This document shows positions 1 to 6,314 of a stretch of DNA of 9,437 nt, one piece after another (position 1 is the first letter of the stretch; each line of letters opens with the position of its first letter). A program made the translations under genes and the position numbers. Origin of the DNA: JAWLBW01 sp041687475 (GTDB taxonomy: Bacteria; J088; JAWLBW01); contig JAWLBW010000179.1 of assembly GCA_041687475.1 (NCBI GenBank), positions 1 to 9,437 of the forward strand. Direction: 5' to 3'. The notes beneath the pieces are model-generated. The model did no database searches. It worked only from the letters and a program-made list of their open reading frames with translations, and was not told where the DNA came from.

Positions 1-413
1 AGATCGTCGGTCTGGCCTACGACTCGGGCGGCGTGACCACCAACATCGTCACCGTGCCCCTGATCGCGGCGCTGGGGCTCGGGCTGATGGGCGAGCGACT
101 CATCGTCGGCCAGACCCAGGGCGACGTCGACGTAACGGTGTCCGACTCGGCCCTGCGTGCAACCAGCTACCTCACTGTCGACGCCTCGCTTTCCGAAACC
201 GGCTCATTCCGCGTGGCCGCCTACTATCAGCCGCGCCTCGACGCCTTCGGCGACAACCGCATGTCGGCACGCGCCGCCCTGCGCGCCCGCTTCACCACCT
301 GGCTGGTCGGCGAAATTTTCAGCGGGGTGCAGTACGACAACACGCCCCTGGCCCAGGTCGAGAAGTTGGACACGAACAGCGGGTTTTCGTTGGGATTCGA
401 GTTCAAACCTTGA
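1..413 (+). CDS. 3' end of a DUF1538-like / DUF481-like chimeric protein (partial)
   Basis: The reading frame is open from the left edge (first full codon at 3) to a TGA at 411-413, so the start lies outside the window. The first ~28 residues contain AYDSGGVTT followed by a hydrophobic IVTVPLIAALGLGL stretch. I recognise this as the hallmark of DUF1538, an inner-membrane family of unknown, possibly transport, function. From about MGERLIVG onward the protein changes character to alternating beta-strand sequence with YYQPRLD, a DNR turn, a VQYDNTPL segment, a DT pair and a terminal GFEFKP. This closely resembles the C-terminal strands of DUF481 (YdiY-like) outer-membrane barrels, ending in an aromatic/hydrophobic strand as barrels do. 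An inner-membrane transporter fused to an outer-membrane barrel would be hard to localise, so the join may be a deletion fusion or an assembly chimera. The stop is followed within a few bases by repeat copy 1. Family calls are from memory of motifs; the fusion is an inference. Confidence 0.6.
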   Translation, partial: IVGLAYDSGGVTTNIVTVPLIAALGLGLMGERLIVGQTQGDVDVTVSDSALRATSYLTVDASLSETGSFRVAAYYQPRLDAFGDNRMSARAALRARFTTWLVGEIFSGVQYDNTPLAQVEKLDTNSGFSLGFEFKP

Positions 414-415
414 AC

Positions 416-535
416 CGGGTGCACGGTCGGACGTCGGTGGGGTGAGCGAGTGATGGGGAGAGGGGGAGAGGGGGAGAGACTTGCAGACCGGCTGACTCTC
501 TGACTCTCTGACTCTCTGACCGGCAGCCCGGCAGG
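416..535 (+). repeat. Composite octamer repeat, copy 1
   Basis: It begins three bases after the preceding stop codon. A head segment (416-454, GGGTGCACGGTCGGACGTCG...) is followed by three perfect GGGGAGAG octamers (455-478). An overlapping array of octamers of the form NNGACNNN then runs 476-523: GAGACTTG, CAGACCGG, CTGACTCT three times, CTGACCGG. The tail is CAGCCCGGCAGG. The head is nearly identical to that of copy 2, with about three differences over 47 bases. The unit length is not a multiple of three, so this is not a coding repeat. Four GGGG runs (439-442, 455-458, 463-466, 471-474) could form a G-quadruplex on this strand. Confidence 0.85.
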
Positions 536-553
536 ATCTCACTGTGTCAAACG

Positions 554-577
554 GGCTTTCGGGGTACCCGGAGAGCC
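554..577. repeat. Imperfect inverted repeat upstream of higB
   Basis: A 24-base dyad with 10 of 12 positions symmetric (GGCTTTCGGGGT / ACCCGGAGAGCC) is centred on the palindrome GGGTACCC. No T-run follows it, so it is not an intrinsic terminator. It lies between repeat copy 1 and the higBA promoter region. It could be a transcript hairpin or a protein site; nothing distinguishes these. The rest of 536-617 shows nothing I can name. Confidence 0.35.
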
Positions 578-617
578 GAGTGAAAGACCGCGAAGCACAG
601 GAGCCGACTCCGTCGCC

Positions 618-650
618 TTCAATTTAATCACGCGTTACGTTAACATGTAA
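618..650 (+). promoter_or_regulatory. Candidate higBA promoter/operator
   Basis: TTCAAT (618-623) and TAACAT (641-646) are separated by 17 bp and resemble weak -35 and -10 boxes. The -10 overlaps the palindrome GTTAAC and a wider TTAC...GTAA dyad (TTACGTTAACATGTAA). HigA antitoxins bind dyads overlapping the promoter of their own operon, so this is the expected place for the operator. The predicted transcript start is at or next to the GTG start of higB, and no good Shine-Dalgarno is visible, so the message may be nearly leaderless. The box matches are modest. Confidence 0.3.
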
Positions 651-653
651 GAC

Positions 654-931
654 GTGATCGTCTCTTTCAAGGATGCAGATACCGAGGCTCTGGCAAGGGG
701 AAAACGCGTAAGGCGCTTCGTGAACATCGAGAAGGTGGCCCGCCGAAAACTGCTTCAACTGGAAGTCGCCGGCAACCTTGCCGATCTGCAGATTCCCCCG
801 GCAACAGGCTCGAGGCCCTGAAGGGCGACCGGCTCGGTTACCATAGCATTCGGATCAACGATCAGTATCGTCTGTGTTTTCGCTGGCTCGGTAAGGGAGC
901 CGCTGAAGTAGAAATCACCGACTACCACTGA
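654..931 (+). pseudogene. higB: HigB-like toxin (RelE/ParE superfamily), frameshifted
   Basis: HigB toxins are ribosome-dependent mRNA interferases that are inhibited by HigA. Reading from GTG at 654 gives IVSFKDADTEALARGKRVRRF, then ARRKLLQLEVAGNLADLQIPP, which is the HigB N-terminal half. The frame then runs into TGA at 819-821, leaving 55 residues. Shifting by one base at CCCCCGG (795-801) continues the family sequence without a gap: GNRLEALKGDRLGYHSIRIN, then DQYRLCFRW and a terminal EITDYH, stopping at 929-931. The rejoined protein would be 92 residues, the usual HigB length. The sequence therefore lacks one G relative to an intact gene. This may be a true inactivating mutation, a homopolymer sequencing error, or (less likely) a -1 frameshift made at translation. 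The start is GTG because MI/VI-SF is the family N-terminus. higA follows 11 bp downstream. Confidence 0.85.
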
Positions 932-942
932 AAGAGGGAACG

Positions 943-1257
943 ATGGGCAAACAATCACAGAGAGAAAAGCTTCGGCCCGTGACCCCGGGTGAGCTTCTTC
1001 TCGAAGAGTTTCTGAAACCGATGGGCATATCGCAGTATCGGCTGGCGAAGGAAATCGACGTTCCCCCGCAGCGCATCGGTGAGATTGTTGCCGGAAAACG
1101 TTCCATAACCGTAGACACCGATCTGCGGCTTTGCCGCTTTTTCGGTCTGTCCAACGGGTACTGGCTCCGGGCGCAGGCCGCCCACGATACAGAGGAAGCC
1201 GAAGCCAGGTTGGCAGGTACGCTGGAAAAAATTCGTCCCTGGGCTGCGTCGCGATAG
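943..1257 (+). CDS. higA: HigA-family antitoxin, XRE-type DNA-binding protein
   Basis: This 104-residue protein matches the HigA addiction-module antidote family, which neutralises HigB and represses the operon. After a polar N-terminus comes PVTPGELLLEEFLKPMGIS, typical of HigA. A helix-turn-helix follows at about residues 30-60 (QYRLAKEIDVPPQRIGEIVAG, then KRSITVDTDLRLCRFFG). The C-terminal part is NGYWLRAQAAHDTEEAE. Order (toxin then antitoxin) and the 11-bp gap after the toxin are the normal higBA arrangement and imply one transcript. A GAGG-like Shine-Dalgarno lies 7-8 bases before the ATG. The antitoxin is intact while the toxin frame is broken, which is the viable order of decay because loss of antitoxin alone would be harmful. 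The stop is followed at once by repeat copy 2. Confidence 0.92.
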   Translation: MGKQSQREKLRPVTPGELLLEEFLKPMGISQYRLAKEIDVPPQRIGEIVAGKRSITVDTDLRLCRFFGLSNGYWLRAQAAHDTEEAEARLAGTLEKIRPWAASR

Positions 1258-1261
1258 CGCA

Positions 1262-1413
1262 CGGGTGCACGGTCGGACGTCGATGGGGTGAGCGCGTGAG
1301 GGGGAGAGACTTACAGACCGGCAGACTCTCTGACTCTCAGACTCTCAGACTTGCAGACTTGCAGACTTGCAGACTTGCAGACCGGCAGACCGGCAGACTC
1401 CCGGCCGGGCAGC
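1262..1413 (+). repeat. Composite octamer repeat, copy 2 (longest array)
   Basis: The element starts five bases after the higA stop. The head (1262-1299) is nearly identical to that of copy 1 and is followed by a single GGGGAGAG (1301-1308). Twelve contiguous octamers in perfect 8-bp register run 1306-1401: GAGACTTA, CAGACCGG, CAGACTCT, CTGACTCT, CAGACTCT, CAGACTTG four times, CAGACCGG twice, CAGACTCC. A palindromic CCCGGCCGGG tail (1400-1409) and CAGC follow. Four identical CAGACTTG units in a row suggest recent slippage expansion. The convergent higBA and Phd/PIN transcripts meet here. No T-run follows the palindrome, so it is not a classical terminator. Confidence 0.9.
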
Positions 1414-1459
1414 ACCATCGCTATCCAGTCTCGGGCACGCCGACCTTCTGTTCCCAGGC

Positions 1460-1864
1460 CTATTTCCGTCGGATGTAGTCCAGAAACTCTCGCGGCGACA
1501 AAACAGTCACACCAGCTCTCAATTCGGGCGGAAAGTGCTTACCGTTACCTGTAATCAGTACCGCTTGTGCTGCGCCGGCCACCGCAAGAAAGGGTTCGTC
1601 GGAGGGGTCAGGCAAGGTGTAGGGCCAGGGTCGTACCGTTACGTGAAGCCCGATCTCTTCAAGCACATCAAGAAAGGTGTCTATCTTGTCGCGCGGCGAC
1701 TTGAGCTGAGGTCTGTAAAGGACCTCTCTGTATTCGCTGAAAATGCGACCATCGAAAACCGGAGCCAGCTCGCCCGCCATGACAAGGTCGAGAATCCACC
1801 CGGGCGGTCCGGCCTCGGAAAGAACTCCGGAAACGACGACATTGGTATCGAGAACAACCCGCAT
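1460..1864 (-). CDS. PIN-domain toxin (COG1569/PIN_3-like ribonuclease)
   Basis: PIN-domain toxins are metal-dependent RNases; targets are usually tRNA or mRNA, and the target here is unknown. The 134-residue protein begins MRVVLDTNVVVSGVL, with the first catalytic aspartate at residue 6. IFSEYREVLYRP supplies the conserved glutamate near residue 44. LPDPSDEPFLAVA supplies aspartates near 86 and 89, and LITGNGKHFP is the family's C-terminal TGN motif. I chose the ATG at 1864-1862, which overlaps the TGA of the upstream antitoxin by one base (TGATG). A TTG one codon earlier is possible but unnecessary. The one-base overlap indicates translational coupling with the antitoxin. All expected acidic residues are present, so the toxin looks functional. 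Downstream lies repeat copy 2 and the convergent higA gene. Confidence 0.9.
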   Translation of the reverse strand: MRVVLDTNVVVSGVLSEAGPPGWILDLVMAGELAPVFDGRIFSEYREVLYRPQLKSPRDKIDTFLDVLEEIGLHVTVRPWPYTLPDPSDEPFLAVAGAAQAVLITGNGKHFPPELRAGVTVLSPREFLDYIRRK

Positions 1865-2160
1865 CAAGGAAGATTGCGCCGGCGCTTGTTTCGAACATCT
1901 TGAATGAGAGCCTCGATAGCTTCCTCGCTCATTTCCGAAAGGCCTTCCTCTCTCGATGCATTGCGTATCGCCCGAATCGCCTGCTGCGCCCTGGCTCGAT
2001 GCAGCATCGCAAGGGTTTCGTCGAGTGTTGCCCCATCGACCGGAAGAAGTATGGCCACCGGACGGCCATTCGCCGTGAGAAGCGCCTCGCTTTCCGTCTG
2101 CAGCGATTCACGTACCTCGCGAGGGCGGGTACGTAAATCACGAATCGAAACCGTTTTCAT
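1864..2160 (-). CDS. Phd/YefM-like antitoxin of the PIN toxin
   Basis: The 98-residue protein begins MKTVSIRDLRTRPREVRESL and continues SEALLTANGRPVAILLPVDG. This is the N-terminal DNA-binding fold of Phd/YefM antitoxins: a strand, the S/T-x-x-L-R region, then a beta hairpin with NGRPVA. The C-terminal half (from ATLDETLAMLHRARAQQAIR to the end) is long, charged and helical, and is the part expected to wrap the PIN toxin. It is the first gene of a two-gene operon, and its stop overlaps the toxin start by one base. Antitoxins of this kind repress their own promoter, and a perfect inverted repeat lies just upstream at 2182-2197. No strong Shine-Dalgarno precedes the ATG. Family assignment is by motif and context. 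Confidence 0.85.
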   Translation of the reverse strand: MKTVSIRDLRTRPREVRESLQTESEALLTANGRPVAILLPVDGATLDETLAMLHRARAQQAIRAIRNASREEGLSEMSEEAIEALIQDVRNKRRRNLP

Positions 2161-2172
2161 ACCATCACCGTA

Positions 2173-2201
2173 ACACTATTGGGTGACAAATGTCACCGCA
2201 A
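2173..2201 (-). promoter_or_regulatory. Candidate promoter and operator of the Phd/PIN operon
   Basis: On the minus strand TTGCGG (2201-2196) and TAGTGT (2178-2173) are exactly 17 bp apart, a plausible -35/-10 pair. The spacer carries a perfect inverted repeat GGTGAC-ATTT-GTCACC (2182-2197), ideally placed for self-repression by the antitoxin. The predicted transcript start falls about 6 bases before the ATG at 2160, which would explain the poor ribosome site. The dyad also reads as GGTGA-N6-TCACC, the same geometry as CRP-type sites. Confidence 0.45.
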
Positions 2202-2213
2202 CCAGGTACGGGC

Positions 2214-2245
2214 AAAAAAGGGGGAAGGCGATGCTGCCTTCCCCT
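2214..2245 (-). terminator. Intrinsic terminator of the fumarase transcript
   Basis: A perfect 9-bp stem GGGGAAGGC / GCCTTCCCC with a 6-base loop (2221-2244) is followed, on the minus strand, by six T residues (2219-2214). Its direction fits transcription leftward from the fumarase gene that ends at 2431. It lies just upstream of the Phd/PIN promoter and so insulates that operon. The resulting 3' untranslated region is about 185 nt and includes repeat copy 3. Confidence 0.85.
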
Positions 2246-2309
2246 CTGTCGAAATCGATTCAGCCAGACGTCGTCACGCGCCTGCTATGCAACTGAGTTC
2301 GCGCACCTG

Positions 2310-2350
2310 GAGAGAGACTTACAGACCGGCAGACTCCCGGGCGGGCAGCC
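2310..2350 (+). repeat. Composite octamer repeat, copy 3 (short)
   Basis: GAGAGACTTACAGACCGGCA and the following GACTCCCGG match copy 2 base for base over its first and last units, with only three octamers (2314-2337). The tail CCCGGGCGGGCAGC corresponds to the CCCGGCCGGGCAGC tail of copy 2. The head segment is absent. The sequence from 2351 to 2430 is pyrimidine-rich and holds no gene; on the opposite strand it shows GGGGAG and CGGACGT fragments that may be degenerate repeat pieces. Confidence 0.75.
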
Positions 2351-2430
2351 AACAGACCTTCCGACCGGCCCTATCTCCCCTTCCCTCGCTCTCCAACGCT
2401 CCCCTTCAACACAACGTCACGTCCGCCCGT

Positions 2431-3945
2431 TCACGCTTGACCGGCAAGAATGAGCTCGCGCCATTTGGCCGGGCCCGACTTGTGCACCGAGTCGCCCCTG
2501 GAGTCGACCGCCACGGTCACGGGCATGTCTTCGACCTCGAACTCGTAAATGGCTTCCATACCCAGATCTTCGAAGGCCACGACCCGGGCCTTGCGAATGG
2601 CCTTCGAGACGAGATAGGCGGCGCCGCCGACGGCAATCAGGTACACCGACTGGTGCTGCTTGATTGACTCGATGGCCTTGTCGCCGCGCTCCGATTTGCC
2701 GACCATGCCGAGCAGGCCGGTTTTCTCGAGCATCATGTCGGTGAATTTGTCCATGCGGGTCGACGTGGTCGGGCCGGCGGGGCCCACGACCTCATCGCGA
2801 ACGGCGTCGACCGGACCCACGTAGTAAATGAAGCGACCGTTGAAGTCGACGCCCTCGGGCAACGGCTTGCCCTGCGCGAACAGGTCGGCAATGCGCTTGT
2901 GGGCGGCGTCGCGGCCGGTCAGCATTTTCCCCGAAATGAGCAGGGTCTCGCCCGGCTTCCACTGAGCGATTTCTTCACGGGTAATGCCGTCGATGTTCAC
3001 GCGGCGGGCGCCGCTGGTGTAGCCGCCCTCGATGGCGGGCCAGTCCGCGAGCTTCGGGGGCTCGGCGTGCGCGGGTCCGCTTCCGTCAAGCGTAATGTGC
3101 ACGTGGCGGGTGGCGGCGCAGTTGGGGATCATGGCCACGGGCTTCGACGCGGCATGGGTGGGGAAATCCTTAATCTTGACGTCGAGCACGGTGGTCAGGC
3201 CGCCCAGTCCCTGCGCACCGATGCCCAAGGCGTTGACCTTGTCGAATATCTCGAGACGAAGCTCTTCGACCCGGTTCTTCGGGCCGCGCGCCTTGAGTTC
3301 GTGAATGTCGATGGGGTCCATGAGCGACTGCTTGGCCATGACCATGGCCTTTTCGGCCGTGCCGCCGATACCGATGCCCAGCATACCGGGCGGGCACCAA
3401 CCGGCGCCCATCTTCGGCACGGTCTCGAGTACCCACTCGACAATGTCGTCGCTGGGGTTCAGCATGACGAACTTGGTCTTGTTCTCCGAGCCGCCGCCCT
3501 TGGCCGCCAGTTCAATATCGACCTTATCGCCCTGTACGAGCTCGACATGCACCACGGCGGGCGCGTTGTCGCGGGTATTCTTACGGGCCCCGGCGGGGTC
3601 GGCCACGATCGAGGCGCGCAGCGGATTGTCGGCGAAGTTGTAGGCGCGCCGCACGCCCTCGTCGACCAGCTCCTGCAGCGACAGCTTCGTGTCGAAGCGC
3701 ACGTTCATGCCGACCTTGATGATGGCCGTGACGATGCCCGTATCCTGGCAGATGGGCCGGTGCCCCTCGGCCGACATGCGCGAGTTGATGAGAATCTGGG
3801 CCATGGCGTTGCGCGCCGACTCCGACTTTTCACGCTGGTAGGCGTCGTACAGAGCGTCGATGAAGTCTTTCGGATGATAGTAGGAAATGAACTGCAGCGC
3901 GTCGGCCACGCTCGTAATGAAATCTTCTTCCTTGATGACGGTCAT
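2431..3945 (-). CDS. Class I fumarate hydratase (4Fe-4S, oxygen-sensitive type)
   Basis: This enzyme interconverts fumarate and L-malate in the cytosolic TCA cycle. The 504-residue protein is of normal length for the single-chain class I family. The alpha part (about 1-285) has the three cluster cysteines: C66 in HRPICQDTG, C184 in GWCPPG and C276 in IPNCAATRH. The GIGIGG loop and the KGGGSENKTKF motif are also present. The beta part (about 290-504) contains GYTSGARRVNIDGITREEI, LISGKMLTGRDAAHKRI and the VVGPAGPTTSTRMD segment. I start at the ATG at 3945 because AAGGTG lies about six bases upstream and MTVIKEEDFITSVADALQFI is the family N-terminus. An in-frame ATG 18 codons earlier would add a hydrophobic leader not typical of the family. 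The gene is monocistronic, divergent from the glycosyltransferase-like gene, and ends with a terminator at 2214-2245. Usual symbols are fumA/fumB; I leave it blank. Confidence 0.96.
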   Translation of the reverse strand: MTVIKEEDFITSVADALQFISYYHPKDFIDALYDAYQREKSESARNAMAQILINSRMSAEGHRPICQDTGIVTAIIKVGMNVRFDTKLSLQELVDEGVRRAYNFADNPLRASIVADPAGARKNTRDNAPAVVHVELVQGDKVDIELAAKGGGSENKTKFVMLNPSDDIVEWVLETVPKMGAGWCPPGMLGIGIGGTAEKAMVMAKQSLMDPIDIHELKARGPKNRVEELRLEIFDKVNALGIGAQGLGGLTTVLDVKIKDFPTHAASKPVAMIPNCAATRHVHITLDGSGPAHAEPPKLADWPAIEGGYTSGARRVNIDGITREEIAQWKPGETLLISGKMLTGRDAAHKRIADLFAQGKPLPEGVDFNGRFIYYVGPVDAVRDEVVGPAGPTTSTRMDKFTDMMLEKTGLLGMVGKSERGDKAIESIKQHQSVYLIAVGGAAYLVSKAIRKARVVAFEDLGMEAIYEFEVEDMPVTVAVDSRGDSVHKSGPAKWRELILAGQA

Positions 3946-4021
3946 GCTTACACCTTGCTGCAGAAACGGGAAAACAGCGGCCAATACAAAAACATTCATT
4001 TTATCGCAGCCGATGCCCGTG

Positions 4022-4042
4022 GGCTACCGTCGCGGGGTAGCC
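4022..4042. promoter_or_regulatory. Inverted repeat between divergent genes
   Basis: A perfect 7-bp dyad GGCTACC-N7-GGTAGCC lies in the 172-bp gap between fumarase and the glycosyltransferase-like gene. It is not followed by a T-run on either strand. Its position upstream of both genes would suit an operator, but no known regulator consensus is recognised. Confidence 0.4.
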
Positions 4043-4082
4043 TTGCAGAATACCGGCGCTGGCCCCGCAGAGAACGATTGCA

Positions 4083-4088
4083 TATACT
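4083..4088 (+). promoter_or_regulatory. Candidate -10 box for the glycosyltransferase-like gene
   Basis: TATACT is a five-of-six match to a sigma-70 -10 box, 30 bp before the ATG at 4118. No convincing -35 box exists at the right distance. On the other strand GATAAAAT near 4000 could serve fumarase in the same way, also without a good -35. Confidence 0.3.
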
Positions 4089-4117
4089 GACTTGAATACC
4101 GCTCGGTAATTCACAAG

Positions 4118-6277
4118 ATGCCTTTTCCTAAGACAAGCTCAGAATCAGGGCTATCTCTATTGGTCTTCTTCGCCTGGCTGGCCGTTTCGCTCAGCCTTCT
4201 GATTGTGACCGACTGGCCACATCGGTTTGAATGGCCTCCCGGGGGGCACTCGCTCAATGCGCTGCACGCCCTGCCTGTGCTGCTCGGCTGGTTTGCCTGG
4301 CGACTTCACCGTATTCTTCAGGCCGGCAACAAGGCCGATCCGTCTACCTTTCGTACACTCAGCTTCGCCTTCTGCGCATCGCTCTATCTGCTTGCCTGCG
4401 CCTATGCCTTCCGGTTCGAGATAGACGATTCGTACATCACGATGCAGTACGCCCGTAACCTGGTCGATGGCTATGGCCTTGCCTTCTCGCCCGGCGATCG
4501 CCCCATCGAGGGATACACCAACTTCTCGCTGGTGCTCATTGAAGCGGCTTTGATATCGGTGGGTCTGACCGAGCTCTGGCCGGTCAAGCTGCTGCTCATC
4601 GCTTCGGGCCTCGCGCTTCTCTGGTTCATGCACGCCTATCTCTGGCGGCGCGCCGAAGCCGGGGGCAGCTACGAAGCGCCGTTTCTGGCCACCTTGCTGA
4701 CGGCAACCAGTACACCGATCGTTCTCTGGACCGTGGGCGGACTCGAAACCATTCTCTTCACAGCCGCGGTCGCCATCGCATACGTGCTCTACGCCTGGGC
4801 GCGACTCGAGCCGGACGCCGGGCGTAACAAGTGGGCGGCGGGCGATCTTCTTCTCGCCTTCGCCGTACTCACCCGACCCGAGGGAGCCCTATTCTTCGGC
4901 CTCGGCATGCTGTATCGGTGGTGGCAATTCGCGCGCACGCGAAGACAGGCCCGAAATGTGCAGATAAAGTTCACGCTCGTGGCCGTCGGAATCGTACTGG
5001 CCTACGCCGCGTGGAAATTGAGCTACTTCGGCGACCTGCGCCCGGCCACCTACCTGGCCAAGGTTCGCGACTTCAGCTGGCTGAAGCCCTTTCTCGGGGT
5101 AGAGCGGTTCGCGCATTTCCTGACGGTCAATCACCACGGTATCATGCTCGCCGGCATTCTGACGCTGGCAGGCGTGATTGCGCGCGGTTTGCCGAAGCGC
5201 CCTTCTCCCGCCCTGCTCCTGGCGACGTCGTTGCTTTCCTTCTCGGCGTACCTGTGGTCGCTCGGCTATGAAGTGTCGATGGACCTGGCCTATCGGCTGT
5301 ATGTACCCCTCATACCGCTGGGCGCTCTACTTCTGGCCGATCGTTGGCTGACCGCAGGCATACGCTTCACGTATCGGCAACGCATGACGCTGATTATTCT
5401 CGCCACGGCGTTTCTGCTCATCGGCCGCGTGAACGACCTCACCCATGCCTGGAACGTGAGTTACGACTGGCATGCCAAGAATTACGGATCCAGCGCGCGC
5501 AATGTTTTCGACGGCCTTCAGCGCGGCCACGTTACCGCCGGAAAGTGGTTGCGCGAGCGGGTACCCGAGGGCGAGACCATTGTCCTTCACGACGCGGGCG
5601 CCATACCGTATTACAGCGGCCTCAAGGTAATCGACACCTGGAGCCTCGGCGATCCGGCCATCATCGGGTGGAAACGGGCCATGCGCGCGGCCACTTCCAG
5701 TGTTGAATACCATGCCGCCCGCGAGAAGATTCAGCAATACGTACTCGAGCACAATCCGCTGCTCATCGTGCAGGATCGCGAAGGCCTCATCGAAGCAGCC
5801 GGCGATCGCTATAAGCCGCTGGGGGTTACCTTCGCCGCCGGCTACGACATTACCCCCTGGATTCGGTCGGAATGCGAAAGCAACCTCTACTTCACAGCCG
5901 ATGCCCTCGATATCGGCAAGCGGCAGGTCACTCGCGACATGGTGTGGGCGACACCGGGCGACAGACCAGGCAACCTATTTAAACTGGACTTCACCCTTGC
6001 ACCAGCGCAATATGAAGCGGCCTTTCGCTACACGGCCCGGCGCGGCAAAGACAAACGAATCGGCGTCTGGCAGATTTTCGACGCAGAAGGCAATGCGCTT
6101 ATCGAGCGCCGCTGGCTGCAGCCGACGGGAAACAAAACGGACGTACTGCGGGCCGAGCTTACCGTAGCACCGAACACGCCTCAGCCCTTAAACACGAGGC
6201 TCTGGTACATTGACGGTACGGTGGGGGTAGACTCGTTCCAGATCAAGCCCCCCAACCCTTGCCTCAAATACTATTGA
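4118..6277 (+). CDS. Polytopic GT-C type glycosyltransferase-like membrane protein
   Basis: The 719-residue protein has roughly ten or more hydrophobic segments over residues 12-435, then a soluble C-terminal region of about 280 residues. After three membrane segments comes FEIDDSYITMQYARNLVDGY, with an acidic pair at D103-D104, followed by PIEGYTNF. Later come GGLET (207-211), TRPEG (252-256) and, after the membrane part, HDAGAIPYYSGLKVIDTWSL (491-510). This pattern is that of uncharacterised ArnT/PMT-like GT-C proteins, which transfer sugars from polyprenyl-phosphate donors on the outer face of the inner membrane; the early acidic residues are the expected catalytic site. Donor and acceptor cannot be inferred. 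Start at ATG 4118 is the only good candidate, though its Shine-Dalgarno is poor. No partner biosynthetic genes are adjacent. Residues beyond about 590 look like a beta-rich domain of unknown role. Confidence 0.8.
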   Translation: MPFPKTSSESGLSLLVFFAWLAVSLSLLIVTDWPHRFEWPPGGHSLNALHALPVLLGWFAWRLHRILQAGNKADPSTFRTLSFAFCASLYLLACAYAFRFEIDDSYITMQYARNLVDGYGLAFSPGDRPIEGYTNFSLVLIEAALISVGLTELWPVKLLLIASGLALLWFMHAYLWRRAEAGGSYEAPFLATLLTATSTPIVLWTVGGLETILFTAAVAIAYVLYAWARLEPDAGRNKWAAGDLLLAFAVLTRPEGALFFGLGMLYRWWQFARTRRQARNVQIKFTLVAVGIVLAYAAWKLSYFGDLRPATYLAKVRDFSWLKPFLGVERFAHFLTVNHHGIMLAGILTLAGVIARGLPKRPSPALLLATSLLSFSAYLWSLGYEVSMDLAYRLYVPLIPLGALLLADRWLTAGIRFTYRQRMTLIILATAFLLIGRVNDLTHAWNVSYDWHAKNYGSSARNVFDGLQRGHVTAGKWLRERVPEGETIVLHDAGAIPYYSGLKVIDTWSLGDPAIIGWKRAMRAATSSVEYHAAREKIQQYVLEHNPLLIVQDREGLIEAAGDRYKPLGVTFAAGYDITPWIRSECESNLYFTADALDIGKRQVTRDMVWATPGDRPGNLFKLDFTLAPAQYEAAFRYTARRGKDKRIGVWQIFDAEGNALIERRWLQPTGNKTDVLRAELTVAPNTPQPLNTRLWYIDGTVGVDSFQIKPPNPCLKYY

Positions 6278-6314
6278 CCGGTCTGACATCCTTGTCGTTG
6301 CCGGGTAACCGCGC

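Noticed and set aside
544..627. Small 27-codon open frame starting GTG before higB
   Set aside because: It has no ribosome site and no recognisable sequence, and it covers the imperfect inverted repeat. Short open frames are expected by chance at this GC content.
540..650. Integron attC sites around the toxin-antitoxin modules
   Set aside because: GTTAAC near 638 recalls part of an attC core, but paired R and L boxes with matching simple-site sequences are not present, and the modules lie in opposite orientations.
1306..1401. CRISPR array or coding repeat from the octamer tract
   Set aside because: Units are 8 bp, contiguous and without spacers, and the period breaks the triplet frame. Open frames across it with repeated QTCRLAD-like residues are by-products of the repeat.
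3946..3999. 18-residue N-terminal extension of fumarase
   Set aside because: The extension is hydrophobic and unlike the family N-terminus, and the AAGGTG ribosome site favours the ATG at 3945.
2899..4095. 398-codon plus-strand open frame opposite fumarase
   Set aside because: It is the antisense shadow of a clear, full-length class I fumarase; the product is a low-complexity G/H/V/D-rich sequence.
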